Source of the DNA: Gammaproteobacteria bacterium
GTDB taxonomy: Bacteria > Pseudomonadota > Gammaproteobacteria > DSM-16500
NCBI GenBank assembly: GCA_013816845.1
Contig: JACDDU010000001.1
Coordinates: 620,001-684,000, forward strand
Reading direction: 5' to 3'
Length of the DNA: 64,000 bases
Shown one piece after another: positions 17,357-27,917 of the stretch; the stretch's first letter is position 1, and each line of letters starts with the position of its first letter. The position numbers and the translations under genes are program-made. The notes beneath the pieces were generated by a model, which made no database searches, was not told where the DNA came from, and saw only the letters and a list, made by a program, of their open reading frames with translations.

Positions 17357-20300
17357 ATGCAGCAACCTGATCTTAACTTTCCACCCCTTCCCAGCCCATT
17401 AGCCGAAGTTGTTCGTTGGCAAAATCTTCATGGCGCGAGCGTTAGCCTTGCAATTAGTAATGCACTAAAGGAAGTTGACCGACCCGTACTTATTATTGTC
17501 CCAGACAGTCTCAGTGCAGCCCGATTATCGGATGAATTGCATTTTTTTCAGGATGAAAAAATGCAAACGACGCTTTTTCCCGATTGGGAAACTCTACCCT
17601 ATGATCATTTTTCACCCCATCAAGACATCATTTCAGATCGGCTCTCTGCACTTTACCTACTTCCGAATCTAAAGAAAGGTGCGTTGATCACAACCGTTTC
17701 GACCTTGATGCAAAAACTTCCGCCTCGAGATTTTTTAGTTCGCCATAGCTTTATCTTGAAAACTGGCGAAATTTTAAATTTAGATATATTTAGCACTAAA
17801 CTCGCAAAAGCCGGCTATCGTCATGTCAGTCAGGTTCGAGAGCATGGTGAGTTTGCCATTCGCGGATCAATTATTGACTTATTTCCTATGGGAAGTAAGC
17901 ACCCCTTTCGCATTGACTTATTTGATAATGAAGTAGACTCCATTCGAATTTTTTCTTCGGAGACGCAACGTTCACTTGAAAAGATCAATGCCATTCAATT
18001 ACTTCCTGCGAAAGAATTTCCTTTAACCGATGAGGCGATCGATTACTTTCGCCAAAGTTTTCGAAATGCCTTCAGTGGCAACCCTTTACATTGTTCGCTT
18101 TATCAGGACATAACCGAAGGCATTTACTCACCTGGCATTGAATATTATTTACCTTTATTTTTTGAAAAAACCGAGCGGCTTTTTGATTATTTACCTGAAA
18201 AAGCATTGATTATCGTCGTTGAAAATATCAAAACGCAGGCTAACGATTTTTGGCAAGAAGTTACAAGCCGCTACGAACAAGGTCTACCTAACAAAAGCAG
18301 GCCTCTCCTTCTCCCAGAAAAATTATTTCTTTCGCCAGAGGAAATTAATAAAGCCTTAGCTAGTTACGATCGTATCGAAATTAATTCAAGCGAGAAAAAA
18401 AATAATTTTAACTTTGCAACTGCGCCTGCTATTGATTTACCCATCAATTATCAAGCCCAAAATCCTTTAGCGGCACTCGACAATTTTATTAAAACTTACA
18501 AAGGTAAAATTTTATTTTGTGCTGAATCAACCGGTCGTCGTGAAGTATTGTTGCAGTTATTTCGCAACATTGACCTCCATCCTAAATATTTAACGGATTG
18601 GAATGATTTTTTAGCTACTTCTGAAAAATACTCCATGGTCATCGCCCAGCTGGAAGACGGGTTTTCCTCTATACACCCAGATTTTACGATCCTTACGGAA
18701 AAGGCTTTCTACGGCGCTCGCGTCATGCAACGCCGCTTAAGAAAAAAAACCACGCAAGATCCTGATGCCATTATTAAAGATTTAACTGAACTAAAAGTTG
18801 GTGACCCAGTCGTTCATATTGATCATGGCGTCGGTCGTTATTTAGGTTTGCAAACTTTAACAGTTGGTGAACAGCTTGCTGAATTTTTGACTTTAGAATA
18901 TCAGGGTGGGGATAAATTATATGTTCCAATCGCATCATTACACTTCATTTCGAGGTATACAGGTGCAGACCTTGAACATACGCCGATTAATAAATTAGGT
19001 ACTGACCATTGGAATAAAGCTAAACGGAAAGCTGCCGAAAAAATTCGTGATGTGGCAGTGGAACTATTGGATTTGTATGCGAAAAGAGCATCGCGACCTG
19101 GGCTTGCTTTAACCATGCCAGAAGAACAATACGCGGCTTTTTCATCCGCTTTTCCTTTTGAAGAAACGCCAGACCAACTACAAGCCATTGATCAAGTGTT
19201 TAAAGATATGACGTCAACTCGACCGATGGATCGCGTCATTTGTGGCGATGTTGGATTTGGCAAAACAGAAGTAGCATTGCGTGCAGCTTTTCTAGCAGTG
19301 CAAAATAATAAACAAGTTGCCATTCTAGTTCCAACCACCTTACTCGCCCAACAACATTTTCAAAACTTTCAAGATCGATTTGCAGATTGGCCTATTCAAG
19401 TTGAAATGTTATCGCGGTTCCGGACAGGAAAGGAACAAGAGATTATTTTAACGCGGCTTAAAGAAGGTAAAGTTGATATTGTCATTGGCACGCATAAATT
19501 ATTGCAACAAGATATTGTCTTTAAGTCTTTAGGCTTAATCATTATTGATGAAGAACATCGATTCGGTGTTAAGCAGAAAGAGAAATTGAAATCATTACGC
19601 ACCATTGCAGATATACTGACACTGACTGCCACCCCTATCCCACGTACGCTTAACATGGCTCTTGCTGGCATACGCGATTTATCCATCATTGCAACGCCGC
19701 CCGCAAAAAGGTTATCTGTTAAAACCTTTGTCCATGAATACCAAAAACATATTGTTCAAGAAGCGGTTCAGCGGGAAATTTTACGCGGAGGGCAGGTTTA
19801 TTTTTTACATAATGATATTTCCACTATTAACAAAAAAGCTGAAGAAATCAAAAGTCTTGTAGGTGAAGCGCGCGTGACCATAGCACATGGTCAAATGCAT
19901 GAGCGTGAATTAGAAAGAATCATGTCAGATTTTTATCACCGCCGTTATAATGTTTTGGTGTGCTCAACCATCATTGAAAGTGGCATTGATATACCGACTG
20001 CTAATACTATCATTATCAATCGTGCCGACAAATTCGGCTTGGCACAACTTCATCAATTACGCGGACGGGTAGGACGTTCTCATCATCAAGCTTATGCTTA
20101 TCTACTCACCCCACCCCGCTCATCAATTACAAAGGATGCAGAAAAAAGATTAGATGTCATCACCGCCTATGATGACTTAGGCATTGGCTTTACCCTTGCC
20201 ACGCATGATTTAGAAATTCGCGGGGCAGGAGAATTATTAGGTGCTTCTCAAAGCGGTAATATGCAAGAAATTGGTTTTACGCTCTACATGGATTTGCTCT

Positions 20301-20800
20301 CACGTGCAGTTGATGCACTTAAAGCAGGCCGAGAACCAGAATTAGATTATTCATTTGTACACCATGTCACTGAAGTTGATCTGCATATTCCGGCTTTAAT
20401 ACCAGAAACCTACCTTGGTGATGTAGAACTTCGCCTTCAATTTTATAAACGCATCGCCAGCGCGAAAAGCGATCGGGAGCTTGATGAAATTCAAATTGAA
20501 ATGATTGATCGATTTGGATTAACACCTACGTATTTGAAAAACTTATTTGCAATTGCTTTACTTAAATTAAAAGCGCAGCAGCTTAACATTATGAAAGTTG
20601 AATTAAATGCCCATGCGGGGAAAATTGAATTTGGTAATGAACCTAAAGTTAATCCAGAAACCATTATTAAATTGATTCAAAGCGAATATGGAATGTATAA
20701 ATTGGATGGTCCAACCCGACTTAAATTAACTTTAGGCGACCATCAAGTTGAAGAGAGAATAACCTTAGCGAACGCCATTTTAAGCAAATTGGGTGAGTAA
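17357..20800 (+). CDS. mfd: Transcription-repair coupling factor
   Basis: Mfd removes RNA polymerase stalled at DNA damage and recruits UvrA. The 1147-residue product has the full domain order: an N-terminal UvrB-like module (about residues 1-350, with FPDWETLPYDHFSPHQDIIS), the RNA-polymerase-interacting domain (VGDPVVHIDHGVGRYLGL, about residues 475-540), and the RecG-like translocase with Walker A GDVGFGKTEVALRAAF (K636), IIIDEEHRFGVKQKEK and TATPIPRTLNMAL. The TRG motif region and the C-terminal TRCF domain with ITAYDDLGIGFTLATHDLEIRGAGELLG follow. The length equals that of E. coli Mfd (1148). It is divergent from the coiled-coil gene. Confidence 0.98.
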   Translation: MQQPDLNFPPLPSPLAEVVRWQNLHGASVSLAISNALKEVDRPVLIIVPDSLSAARLSDELHFFQDEKMQTTLFPDWETLPYDHFSPHQDIISDRLSALYLLPNLKKGALITTVSTLMQKLPPRDFLVRHSFILKTGEILNLDIFSTKLAKAGYRHVSQVREHGEFAIRGSIIDLFPMGSKHPFRIDLFDNEVDSIRIFSSETQRSLEKINAIQLLPAKEFPLTDEAIDYFRQSFRNAFSGNPLHCSLYQDITEGIYSPGIEYYLPLFFEKTERLFDYLPEKALIIVVENIKTQANDFWQEVTSRYEQGLPNKSRPLLLPEKLFLSPEEINKALASYDRIEINSSEKKNNFNFATAPAIDLPINYQAQNPLAALDNFIKTYKGKILFCAESTGRREVLLQLFRNIDLHPKYLTDWNDFLATSEKYSMVIAQLEDGFSSIHPDFTILTEKAFYGARVMQRRLRKKTTQDPDAIIKDLTELKVGDPVVHIDHGVGRYLGLQTLTVGEQLAEFLTLEYQGGDKLYVPIASLHFISRYTGADLEHTPINKLGTDHWNKAKRKAAEKIRDVAVELLDLYAKRASRPGLALTMPEEQYAAFSSAFPFEETPDQLQAIDQVFKDMTSTRPMDRVICGDVGFGKTEVALRAAFLAVQNNKQVAILVPTTLLAQQHFQNFQDRFADWPIQVEMLSRFRTGKEQEIILTRLKEGKVDIVIGTHKLLQQDIVFKSLGLIIIDEEHRFGVKQKEKLKSLRTIADILTLTATPIPRTLNMALAGIRDLSIIATPPAKRLSVKTFVHEYQKHIVQEAVQREILRGGQVYFLHNDISTINKKAEEIKSLVGEARVTIAHGQMHERELERIMSDFYHRRYNVLVCSTIIESGIDIPTANTIIINRADKFGLAQLHQLRGRVGRSHHQAYAYLLTPPRSSITKDAEKRLDVITAYDDLGIGFTLATHDLEIRGAGELLGASQSGNMQEIGFTLYMDLLSRAVDALKAGREPELDYSFVHHVTEVDLHIPALIPETYLGDVELRLQFYKRIASAKSDRELDEIQIEMIDRFGLTPTYLKNLFAIALLKLKAQQLNIMKVELNAHAGKIEFGNEPKVNPETIIKLIQSEYGMYKLDGPTRLKLTLGDHQVEERITLANAILSKLGE

Positions 20801-20885
20801 GGTAATGTAATCCAAACTTTAAAATGCAGCTGAAAGACGCTTTACTAGCATACACTCTACAATTTAACAGCGGCTATCACTTACC

Positions 20886-21833
20886 ATGAAATTTAACACA
20901 ACATACGTTACTCGATTTAGTGATTTAACCTTATTGATTACCTTAGGGATTATCTGGGGCACTGGCTATTCTATTGCACGATATGCAACAACCCACGGTG
21001 TATCACCCTTAGGTTATAGCTTTTGGCAATCGCTGGGGCCTGCATTATTAATTAGTGCTTTTGCGTTCCAGCAAAAATCTTCAGGACAAATGAGTTTTTC
21101 AATTCTCTTTTACTATATCATTTGCGGAATGACAGCGATTGCTATTCCTAATACGACCATGTATTTTGCAGCACCGCATCTACCGGCAAGCATTCTCGCC
21201 ATGGTTGTTAATACCGTTCCAGTTATGGTTTATCCGCTTGCATTGATTGCCGGATTAGAAACATTCAGTTGGCAACGTTGCGCGGGAGTAAGCTTCGCAA
21301 TTTTAGCTTTAACACTAATTATTTTACCAACAAGTAGCTTACCTACTCCTACCATGATCCCCTGGGTATTATTTAGCCTTATCACACCGCTCTCCTTTGC
21401 AATGTGTTCAATCTTCATTGCCAAAGTTCGCATTCCTCAGCAAAACTCACGGGTCCTCGCAGCTGGCATGTTAATTGCTTCAACTTTATTACTATTACCT
21501 TTAGTCATGAGTACAAATAGTTTTTATTTGATCCATTACCCTTTAACTTTTCCGGATTGGATTATCCTCCTAGAAATTATACTATCCAGCTTAGGGTATA
21601 TTCTTTATTTCAAACTCATCAAAAAGGCAGGTCCAGTATACTACAGCCTTGTTGACAGTATCGTCGTGATTACTGGTATTTTTTGGGGATATGTTATTTT
21701 TGGAGAGCAACTGAATGCTTGGACTTTTTTAGTCGCGCTTTTTATTCTCATCGCCTTATTATTGGTAACTCAACAACAACGCCGAGAAAAATTAACTTCT
21801 AGCGTTTATAACAAAGCAACAACCACTATTTAA
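20886..21833 (+). CDS. DMT-superfamily transporter (EamA type)
   Basis: This 315-residue protein is almost entirely hydrophobic, with about ten membrane segments arranged as two EamA repeats. The first is around residues 14-140, with WGTGYSIARYATTHGVSPLGYSFWQS; the second is around residues 160-300, with YSLVDSIVVITGIFWGYVIFGEQLNAWTF, the typical end of an EamA unit. Members of this family export amino acids, metabolites or drugs; the substrate cannot be inferred. It ends one base before the start of the AddB-like gene and is probably co-transcribed with it, although no functional link is evident. Confidence 0.85.
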   Translation: MKFNTTYVTRFSDLTLLITLGIIWGTGYSIARYATTHGVSPLGYSFWQSLGPALLISAFAFQQKSSGQMSFSILFYYIICGMTAIAIPNTTMYFAAPHLPASILAMVVNTVPVMVYPLALIAGLETFSWQRCAGVSFAILALTLIILPTSSLPTPTMIPWVLFSLITPLSFAMCSIFIAKVRIPQQNSRVLAAGMLIASTLLLLPLVMSTNSFYLIHYPLTFPDWIILLEIILSSLGYILYFKLIKKAGPVYYSLVDSIVVITGIFWGYVIFGEQLNAWTFLVALFILIALLLVTQQQRREKLTSSVYNKATTTI

Positions 21834-21834
21834 C

Positions 21835-24483
21835 ATGGATGTCATCACTATTACTTACGAATCTTTATTTGAACGTCTTAACGTTCATACCATTGTGCTT
21901 ACGCCTAATCGACGCTTAGCAGCAACCCTTCAGAAACTTTATCAAGATTATCAGTATCAGCAAGGTCTAACTTGGTGGGAAACACGTGATATTTTACCCT
22001 TATTAAGCTGGCTTGAACGGTTGTGGAAAGATTATACCGCCAACTCTATGAGTTCAACAGAACGCTTACTCAGCGCAGCTCAAGAGCATTTACTCTGGGA
22101 AAAAATAATCAAAGAAGATGCTTACCACGATTTATTGCAAGTGACTGAAACTGCCGAATTAGTGCAAAAAGCCTGGGGACTGGTGGAGGGGTGGCAAGTT
22201 AATATCGACTTACCACTTTTCAATGAGACCGATGATTATCAAGCGTTGCAAAGCTTTTTTAAAAATTTTCAGCAAGTATGTGAAACGAATCATTGGCTTT
22301 CATCTGCAAGTCTTGCCACCAAAATTCTAACTATTATTGAAAACCATCCCATTCAACTCCCTCAACAAATATTTCTTATTGGGTTTAACGAAATCTCTCC
22401 GCAATGGCAGACCTTATTAACGTATTGCACCAAACAAGGCTGTGCCATTGAATCCGTTTACTTGATTCAACCCGAAGCTATATGTCAACGTATCAGCTTT
22501 TCTGATGCGGAAGATGAAATACTGCATATGGCACGATTTGCCAAATCACGTTGGCAAGAAAACCCGAGAGCGAAAATTGGCTGCGTTGTACCAACTCTCG
22601 ATAAAGACCGAGATCGGATAAAGCAAATTTTTAGTGAGGTTTTTGCTGACTATTCAGCTGTGAGTGCTTTTAACATTTCAGCAGGGAAACCACTCACACA
22701 ATACCCTGTCATACATGCGGGTCTTACCTTTTTATCATTAACGCAAAATAAAATAGATCATGAAACATTGCATTATCTACTTTTCTCACCCTTTATAGGT
22801 GAGGCGGAAGTTGAGCGATTTGGACGGGCTCAACTTGATAAATATTTAAGAGAACGCAATCTCCAGCAATTAAATTTAAGAGCAGAGGTTTGCAATCAAA
22901 ATTCAATTTTAATGCGCTATGCACCCAAACTTGGGCAACGACTCATTGTTTTTTTTGACGCTTTTGAAAAACTCCAATACAACCTTACCGTAAGCGAATG
23001 GATGAGCGAATTTAATAATTTATTAAATCTACTCGGTTGGCCAGGTGAGCGAAGTTTAATGAGTGAAGAGTATCAAACGGTAGAAAATTGGTTACATTTA
23101 ATATCAGAACTTAAAGCATTGGATTATGTGACTGAAAAATTATCTGCTTACAGTGCGTTACAGCATTTATATCAAGCTACGGGGTCGCAAGCATTTCAAC
23201 CGCAGTCACCTGAGGCTGCTATCCAAGTGTTAGGATTGTTAGAAGCAGCTGGTTTACCTTTTGATTTTTTATGGATTGCAGGATTGCACGATTTATCATG
23301 GCCGCCACAACCCCAGCCCAATCCTTTTTTACCACGCCGTCTCCAACGCGAAATGAAAATGCCTCATGCAGATGCAGAAAGAGAGTTGCAATATTGCCGA
23401 AACTTAACAGGGCAATTTAAACAAAGCGCTAAAAATATTATTTTTAGCCATCCTGAACACGATAAAGAGTTGGAGCTTCAACCCAGTCCTCTCATTCAGG
23501 ATGTGCAAGTGTTGACAATCGAAGATTTAAATTTACAGCCTTTCCAATCCTTCAATGCGGTAATTTATCAACGCCAATCTTTAGAAAAAATTATTGATAC
23601 AGAAGGACCTATTATTACACCGGATGAAAAAATTTATGGTGGAACGAGTGTACTAAAATTTCAAGCGATGTGTCCATTTCGCGCTTTTGCGACATGGCGA
23701 TTACATGCGCATGAGCTAGATCAACCTAGATTAGGGTTACGCGCGAAAGACCGCGGCTCAATTTTACATCAAGTTCTTGCCAACCTGTGGGGAAAATTAC
23801 AGAATCACCATACGTTAATTTCAATTAAAGCTTCTGAATTGAGTGAATTGATTCAATCGAGTATTGACACTGCATTAATTAAAACGGCTCAACATCATAG
23901 CGAACGCCAATTTTATTTAAAGTTAGAAGCTAAAAGATTACATAAGTTAATTCTTGATTGGTTAGAAATAGAAAAAAAACGTCAACCTTTTAAAGTGATA
24001 CTCAATGAGCAAGCTACGGAAATTAAAATTAACCAACTTACTTTATCGCTTCGTATTGACCGTGTTGATGAATTAGAAGATGGTCGCAAACTTGTCATTG
24101 ATTATAAAACGGGTCAACAGAATGAAATTAAACATTGGTTTAGTGAGCGTCCTCATGATCCGCAACTGCCACTTTATTCGCTTCTTGATCCAGAAAATAC
24201 GATTGGTATTACTTTTGCTGAAGTCATACCCGGTTCTCATCGCTTCAAAGGCGTAAGTCATGAAATGTTGGAGATAAAAGGGATTAAAAAAATTTCTGAA
24301 CTCAATATTAATTCTGAGATAACTTGGCCTATTCAACTAGAACAATGGGACGCGGTTTTTAAGAAATTAAGTGATGATTTTGCCAAGGGTTGGGCTACGC
24401 TTGATCCTAAAGAAGGATCCAAAACTTGTCTGTGGTGTGCGTTAAAACCATTTTGTAGAATTGCGGAAGAACAAAACCTATGA
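21835..24483 (+). CDS. AddB-like nuclease/inactivated-helicase subunit with Fe-S cysteines
   Basis: This 882-residue protein resembles the 'probable DNA repair' AddB-like family found in Gammaproteobacteria. The N-terminal half is an inactive UvrD-like fold opening TIVLTPNRRLAATLQKLYQ with no Walker A motif. The C-terminal third is a PD-(D/E)XK nuclease: KDRGSILHQVL, then LRIDRVDELED and LVIDYKTG (D756, K758). Four cysteines, C613 in FQAMCPFRAF and C865/C868/C874 in CxxCx5C, match the iron-sulfur staple of AddB. It overlaps the next gene by 4 bases. With that helicase it probably forms an AddAB-type end-resection complex for double-strand break repair. No RecBCD gene is in the window. Confidence 0.85.
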   Translation: MDVITITYESLFERLNVHTIVLTPNRRLAATLQKLYQDYQYQQGLTWWETRDILPLLSWLERLWKDYTANSMSSTERLLSAAQEHLLWEKIIKEDAYHDLLQVTETAELVQKAWGLVEGWQVNIDLPLFNETDDYQALQSFFKNFQQVCETNHWLSSASLATKILTIIENHPIQLPQQIFLIGFNEISPQWQTLLTYCTKQGCAIESVYLIQPEAICQRISFSDAEDEILHMARFAKSRWQENPRAKIGCVVPTLDKDRDRIKQIFSEVFADYSAVSAFNISAGKPLTQYPVIHAGLTFLSLTQNKIDHETLHYLLFSPFIGEAEVERFGRAQLDKYLRERNLQQLNLRAEVCNQNSILMRYAPKLGQRLIVFFDAFEKLQYNLTVSEWMSEFNNLLNLLGWPGERSLMSEEYQTVENWLHLISELKALDYVTEKLSAYSALQHLYQATGSQAFQPQSPEAAIQVLGLLEAAGLPFDFLWIAGLHDLSWPPQPQPNPFLPRRLQREMKMPHADAERELQYCRNLTGQFKQSAKNIIFSHPEHDKELELQPSPLIQDVQVLTIEDLNLQPFQSFNAVIYQRQSLEKIIDTEGPIITPDEKIYGGTSVLKFQAMCPFRAFATWRLHAHELDQPRLGLRAKDRGSILHQVLANLWGKLQNHHTLISIKASELSELIQSSIDTALIKTAQHHSERQFYLKLEAKRLHKLILDWLEIEKKRQPFKVILNEQATEIKINQLTLSLRIDRVDELEDGRKLVIDYKTGQQNEIKHWFSERPHDPQLPLYSLLDPENTIGITFAEVIPGSHRFKGVSHEMLEIKGIKKISELNINSEITWPIQLEQWDAVFKKLSDDFAKGWATLDPKEGSKTCLWCALKPFCRIAEEQNL

Positions 24484-27400
24484 TTGAAACCACTCTTATT
24501 GAACAAGATCAGCAAGCGAGACGTCAAGCGCTTGATACAAATCAATCATTCATTGTTGAAGCACCCGCCGGTTCGGGTAAAACTGAGCTTTTAATCCAAC
24601 GTTTTTTAGCTTTGCTTAATACGGTTGATTCACCGGAAGAAATCCTTGCCATTACCTTTACAAAAAAAGCTGCAAATGAAATGCGGACGCGTATTATTCA
24701 TGCTTTAAAGTTGGCAAATGAGCAAGAACCCCATGAATCCCATAAAAAACTAACTTGGCAACTTGCCAGGAGTGTGCAAGCTCGCGATGCTGCCAAAGGT
24801 TGGCATTTAAGCGCTAATCCTAATCAATTACGCGTACAGACTATCGATGCGCTTTGTGCTTTTCTAACCCAACAATTACCGCTCTTATCTCAGTTTGGTG
24901 CAAAGCCCGCTATTTCTGATTATCCCATTCAACTATATAGACAGGCCGTAGAGGAAATTTTAAAACATTTAGAAGGTGATTTTGAATGGTCTCTCTCCAT
25001 TTCTACCCTATTACTACATCTTGATAATGATATGAATAAATTGAACGACCTCTTAATGACGCTACTATCAAAAAGAGATCAATGGCTTCCCTATATTCAC
25101 TTAAACACCACAGAAGATGAAATTAAAGAGCAATTAGAAAGACACTTAAGTTGCTTAATAACAGAAAATCTTAAACAACTTGCTGAAACGATTCCCATTC
25201 AGCATCAAAATGAATTAGTGGAGATAGCGCGGTTTGCTGCATCAAATTTATCGTTAAATCATCCTGATGCCCCTTTAGTATCATGCGCGAGCTTACAAGC
25301 ATTGCCCTCCCCTTCAGTTGAAGGCAAAACCGCTTGGATAGGACTTGCTAATTTACTCTTAACTAAGAGCCTAACCTGGCGAAAAAGATTAGATAGTGAA
25401 ATTGGCTTTCCACCTCTCGCACAATTTAAAAATACCGAAGAAAAAAAATTACATCAACATTTTCGGGATCGACTTAAATTTTTGATTGAAAGTTTGTCGA
25501 CAGAAGAACAGTTACACGCAGCATTAAGTACGCTTGCTTACTTACCAGACGCGAAGCTCTCAATACAGCAATGGGAAATTTTAAAAGCCCTATTCCAAGT
25601 TTTGAAAATTGCAGTCGCTCAATTACGTTTAACCTTCAAGCAAAATGGACAAATTGATTTTATTGAAAATACCCAAGCAGCGCTATTAGCTTTAGGCACA
25701 CCGGATCAGCCCACCGATTTAGCTTTGGCACTGGATTATCAAATTAAACATATCTTAATTGATGAATTTCAAGATACTTCACTCACACAATATCAACTCT
25801 TACAAAAATTAATCATGGGATGGGAAGATCACGATGGTCGAACATTGTTTGTAGTGGGTGATCCCATGCAATCTATTTACCGATTTCGTGAAGCAGAAGT
25901 TGGTTTGTTTTTAAAAATGTTAAAACAAGGAATCGGTAATCTACAATTGCATCCGCTTGCGCTCACCGTTAATTTTCGCTCCTTACCTGAAATTGTTTCT
26001 TGGAATAATAAACATTTTAAAACAATATTTCCGGCTTTTAATGAAATTGCTACAGGCGCTGTTGCGTACACTCCAAGTGTAAAGTTAATTCAACATTATG
26101 ACACTGAAGGGATCGTGAGTATTAAAGGCTTTACTGACGTTGACGCTAAACTGCAGGGCATAGATATTGCAAGCCTTGTTGCGAAAACTAAAGAAGATTA
26201 TCCTCAGGAAAGTATTGCTATTTTAGTTAGATCCCGTTCACATTTAGAAAAGATAATACCTGAATTAAAAAAACTTAGTATTCCATTTCAAGCATTAGAA
26301 ATTGATCCTCTCTCTTCACGTCAATGTATTCAAGATTTACTGTCACTGACTTGTGCATTGCTGCATCCCGCTGATCGAATAGCTTGGCTTTCCATTTTAC
26401 GAGCTCCCTGGTGCGGATTAACGCTCCGTGATTTATTTGTTCTTAGCAATCAATCACCTCACGCGATACTTTATGAAAATTTACAAAATCAAACGCTTAT
26501 CAATAAAATGACTGAGGATGGAAAGCAGAGAGTTAGTCAATTGATGGCAGTCTTAACACCACAGCTGCAAAACCGTGATCGTTTTAATTTACGTTGTTTC
26601 ATTGAAGAAACCTGGCAAAAGTTAGGTGGGCCTGCCACACTCAATGAATACGCAAACATTGATCTTGTCAAAACTTATTTCCAACTTCTTGAAAATTTCA
26701 ATCAACATACATTACTACTTAATGTTGATTTTTTACGAGATAAGATCAATACGCTTTATGCTTCTGCACAAGTTAAAGATCCACATTGTTTGCAAATTAT
26801 GACTATTCATTCTGCAAAAGGTTTAGAATTTGATACTGTTATTGTGCCCCACCTGGAACGTAAAATTCCTTATGATAACAAAGGTCTTTTTGCATGGATG
26901 GAATATCCCCTATCGCAAGGTAACTCTGCTTTATTATTGGCACCCATTCACGCAACGGGGGAAAAAACTGATTTAATTTACGATTTTATTTCGCGACAAC
27001 AACGTTTCAAAGCAGATTACGAAGTTAATCGATTACTTTACGTAGCGGTCACACGCGCTAAAAAACGACTTCACTTGTTTTTTAATGCATCAAAAAATGA
27101 AGCGGATGAATATAATATTGAGCCAAGAACTTTTCTTGAAAAATTATGGCCTAGTTTTAAAAATCAAACGCACACTATTATGCATTCTCTCGAATTACCT
27201 CCCGCCCTTAAAGCCATTGAAAATGACCGAATGTTGACCCGCCTTACTGCAAATTGGTTAAACCCTTTATCCTTTAATACGCCTGTGCAAGCTTATGTCC
27301 ATCAAGCTAGCACCGGATTTACTTTGCCAAGCTCAGTTATACGCGTTATAGGTATTATTACTCATCAAATTTTGCAGCAAATGTCGATGCATGGCATGAC

Positions 27401-27857
27401 GTGGTGGAATAATGAAACGCAAGCAACCCAACAAGCTTATTTACATCATCACTTATTTCAAAATCATATCTCCCCCCAGGAAATCATTGAAGCAACACCT
27501 GTCCTGATCATGATTGTTTCGAATATTTTGAAAGATGAACGCGCAAAATGGTTACTGCAAGCCCATCAAGAAGCGCGATCTGAATGGGCACTTAGTCATT
27601 TCACCCAAGGTCAAATAAAAAGATCGATCATTGACAGGACATTTGTTGAAAATGGTATTCGTTGGATTATTGATTATAAAACTTCAACGATGCATGAAAT
27701 CGAATTAGATGAGTTTTTACAAAATGAAAAAGATAAATATAACGAAAAAATGACCAGTTATGCTGAGGTTATTCGACAATTTGATACACGTCCTATTCAA
27801 TTTGGCTTGTACTTTCCTTTAATACCTGCTTGGCATACATGGCATAATAAAGAGTAA
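24480..27857 (+). CDS. AddA/UvrD-like helicase-nuclease
   Basis: This is a superfamily 1 helicase of 1125 residues with a C-terminal nuclease, the likely motor subunit paired with the upstream AddB-like protein. Motifs in order: Walker A FIVEAPAGSGKTELLIQRF (K34), motif Ia LAITFTKKAANEMRTRI, Walker B HILIDEFQDTS with motif III VVGDPMQSIYRFREAEVG, motif V MTIHSAKGLEFDTVIVPHLE, and motif VI RLLYVAVTRAKKRLHL. The nuclease domain has GIITHQILQQM, SIIDRTFVENG and IIDYKTS near residue 1060. All key catalytic residues seen are intact. Whether it recognises Chi-like sites cannot be told. Confidence 0.88.
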   Translation: MIETTLIEQDQQARRQALDTNQSFIVEAPAGSGKTELLIQRFLALLNTVDSPEEILAITFTKKAANEMRTRIIHALKLANEQEPHESHKKLTWQLARSVQARDAAKGWHLSANPNQLRVQTIDALCAFLTQQLPLLSQFGAKPAISDYPIQLYRQAVEEILKHLEGDFEWSLSISTLLLHLDNDMNKLNDLLMTLLSKRDQWLPYIHLNTTEDEIKEQLERHLSCLITENLKQLAETIPIQHQNELVEIARFAASNLSLNHPDAPLVSCASLQALPSPSVEGKTAWIGLANLLLTKSLTWRKRLDSEIGFPPLAQFKNTEEKKLHQHFRDRLKFLIESLSTEEQLHAALSTLAYLPDAKLSIQQWEILKALFQVLKIAVAQLRLTFKQNGQIDFIENTQAALLALGTPDQPTDLALALDYQIKHILIDEFQDTSLTQYQLLQKLIMGWEDHDGRTLFVVGDPMQSIYRFREAEVGLFLKMLKQGIGNLQLHPLALTVNFRSLPEIVSWNNKHFKTIFPAFNEIATGAVAYTPSVKLIQHYDTEGIVSIKGFTDVDAKLQGIDIASLVAKTKEDYPQESIAILVRSRSHLEKIIPELKKLSIPFQALEIDPLSSRQCIQDLLSLTCALLHPADRIAWLSILRAPWCGLTLRDLFVLSNQSPHAILYENLQNQTLINKMTEDGKQRVSQLMAVLTPQLQNRDRFNLRCFIEETWQKLGGPATLNEYANIDLVKTYFQLLENFNQHTLLLNVDFLRDKINTLYASAQVKDPHCLQIMTIHSAKGLEFDTVIVPHLERKIPYDNKGLFAWMEYPLSQGNSALLLAPIHATGEKTDLIYDFISRQQRFKADYEVNRLLYVAVTRAKKRLHLFFNASKNEADEYNIEPRTFLEKLWPSFKNQTHTIMHSLELPPALKAIENDRMLTRLTANWLNPLSFNTPVQAYVHQASTGFTLPSSVIRVIGIITHQILQQMSMHGMTWWNNETQATQQAYLHHHLFQNHISPQEIIEATPVLIMIVSNILKDERAKWLLQAHQEARSEWALSHFTQGQIKRSIIDRTFVENGIRWIIDYKTSTMHEIELDEFLQNEKDKYNEKMTSYAEVIRQFDTRPIQFGLYFPLIPAWHTWHNKE

Positions 27858-27917
27858 TGTAGTTGAATCAGCTATTCATTTAATTTTAAAAATGATATTG
27901 AAATAATGGAGAAAATA

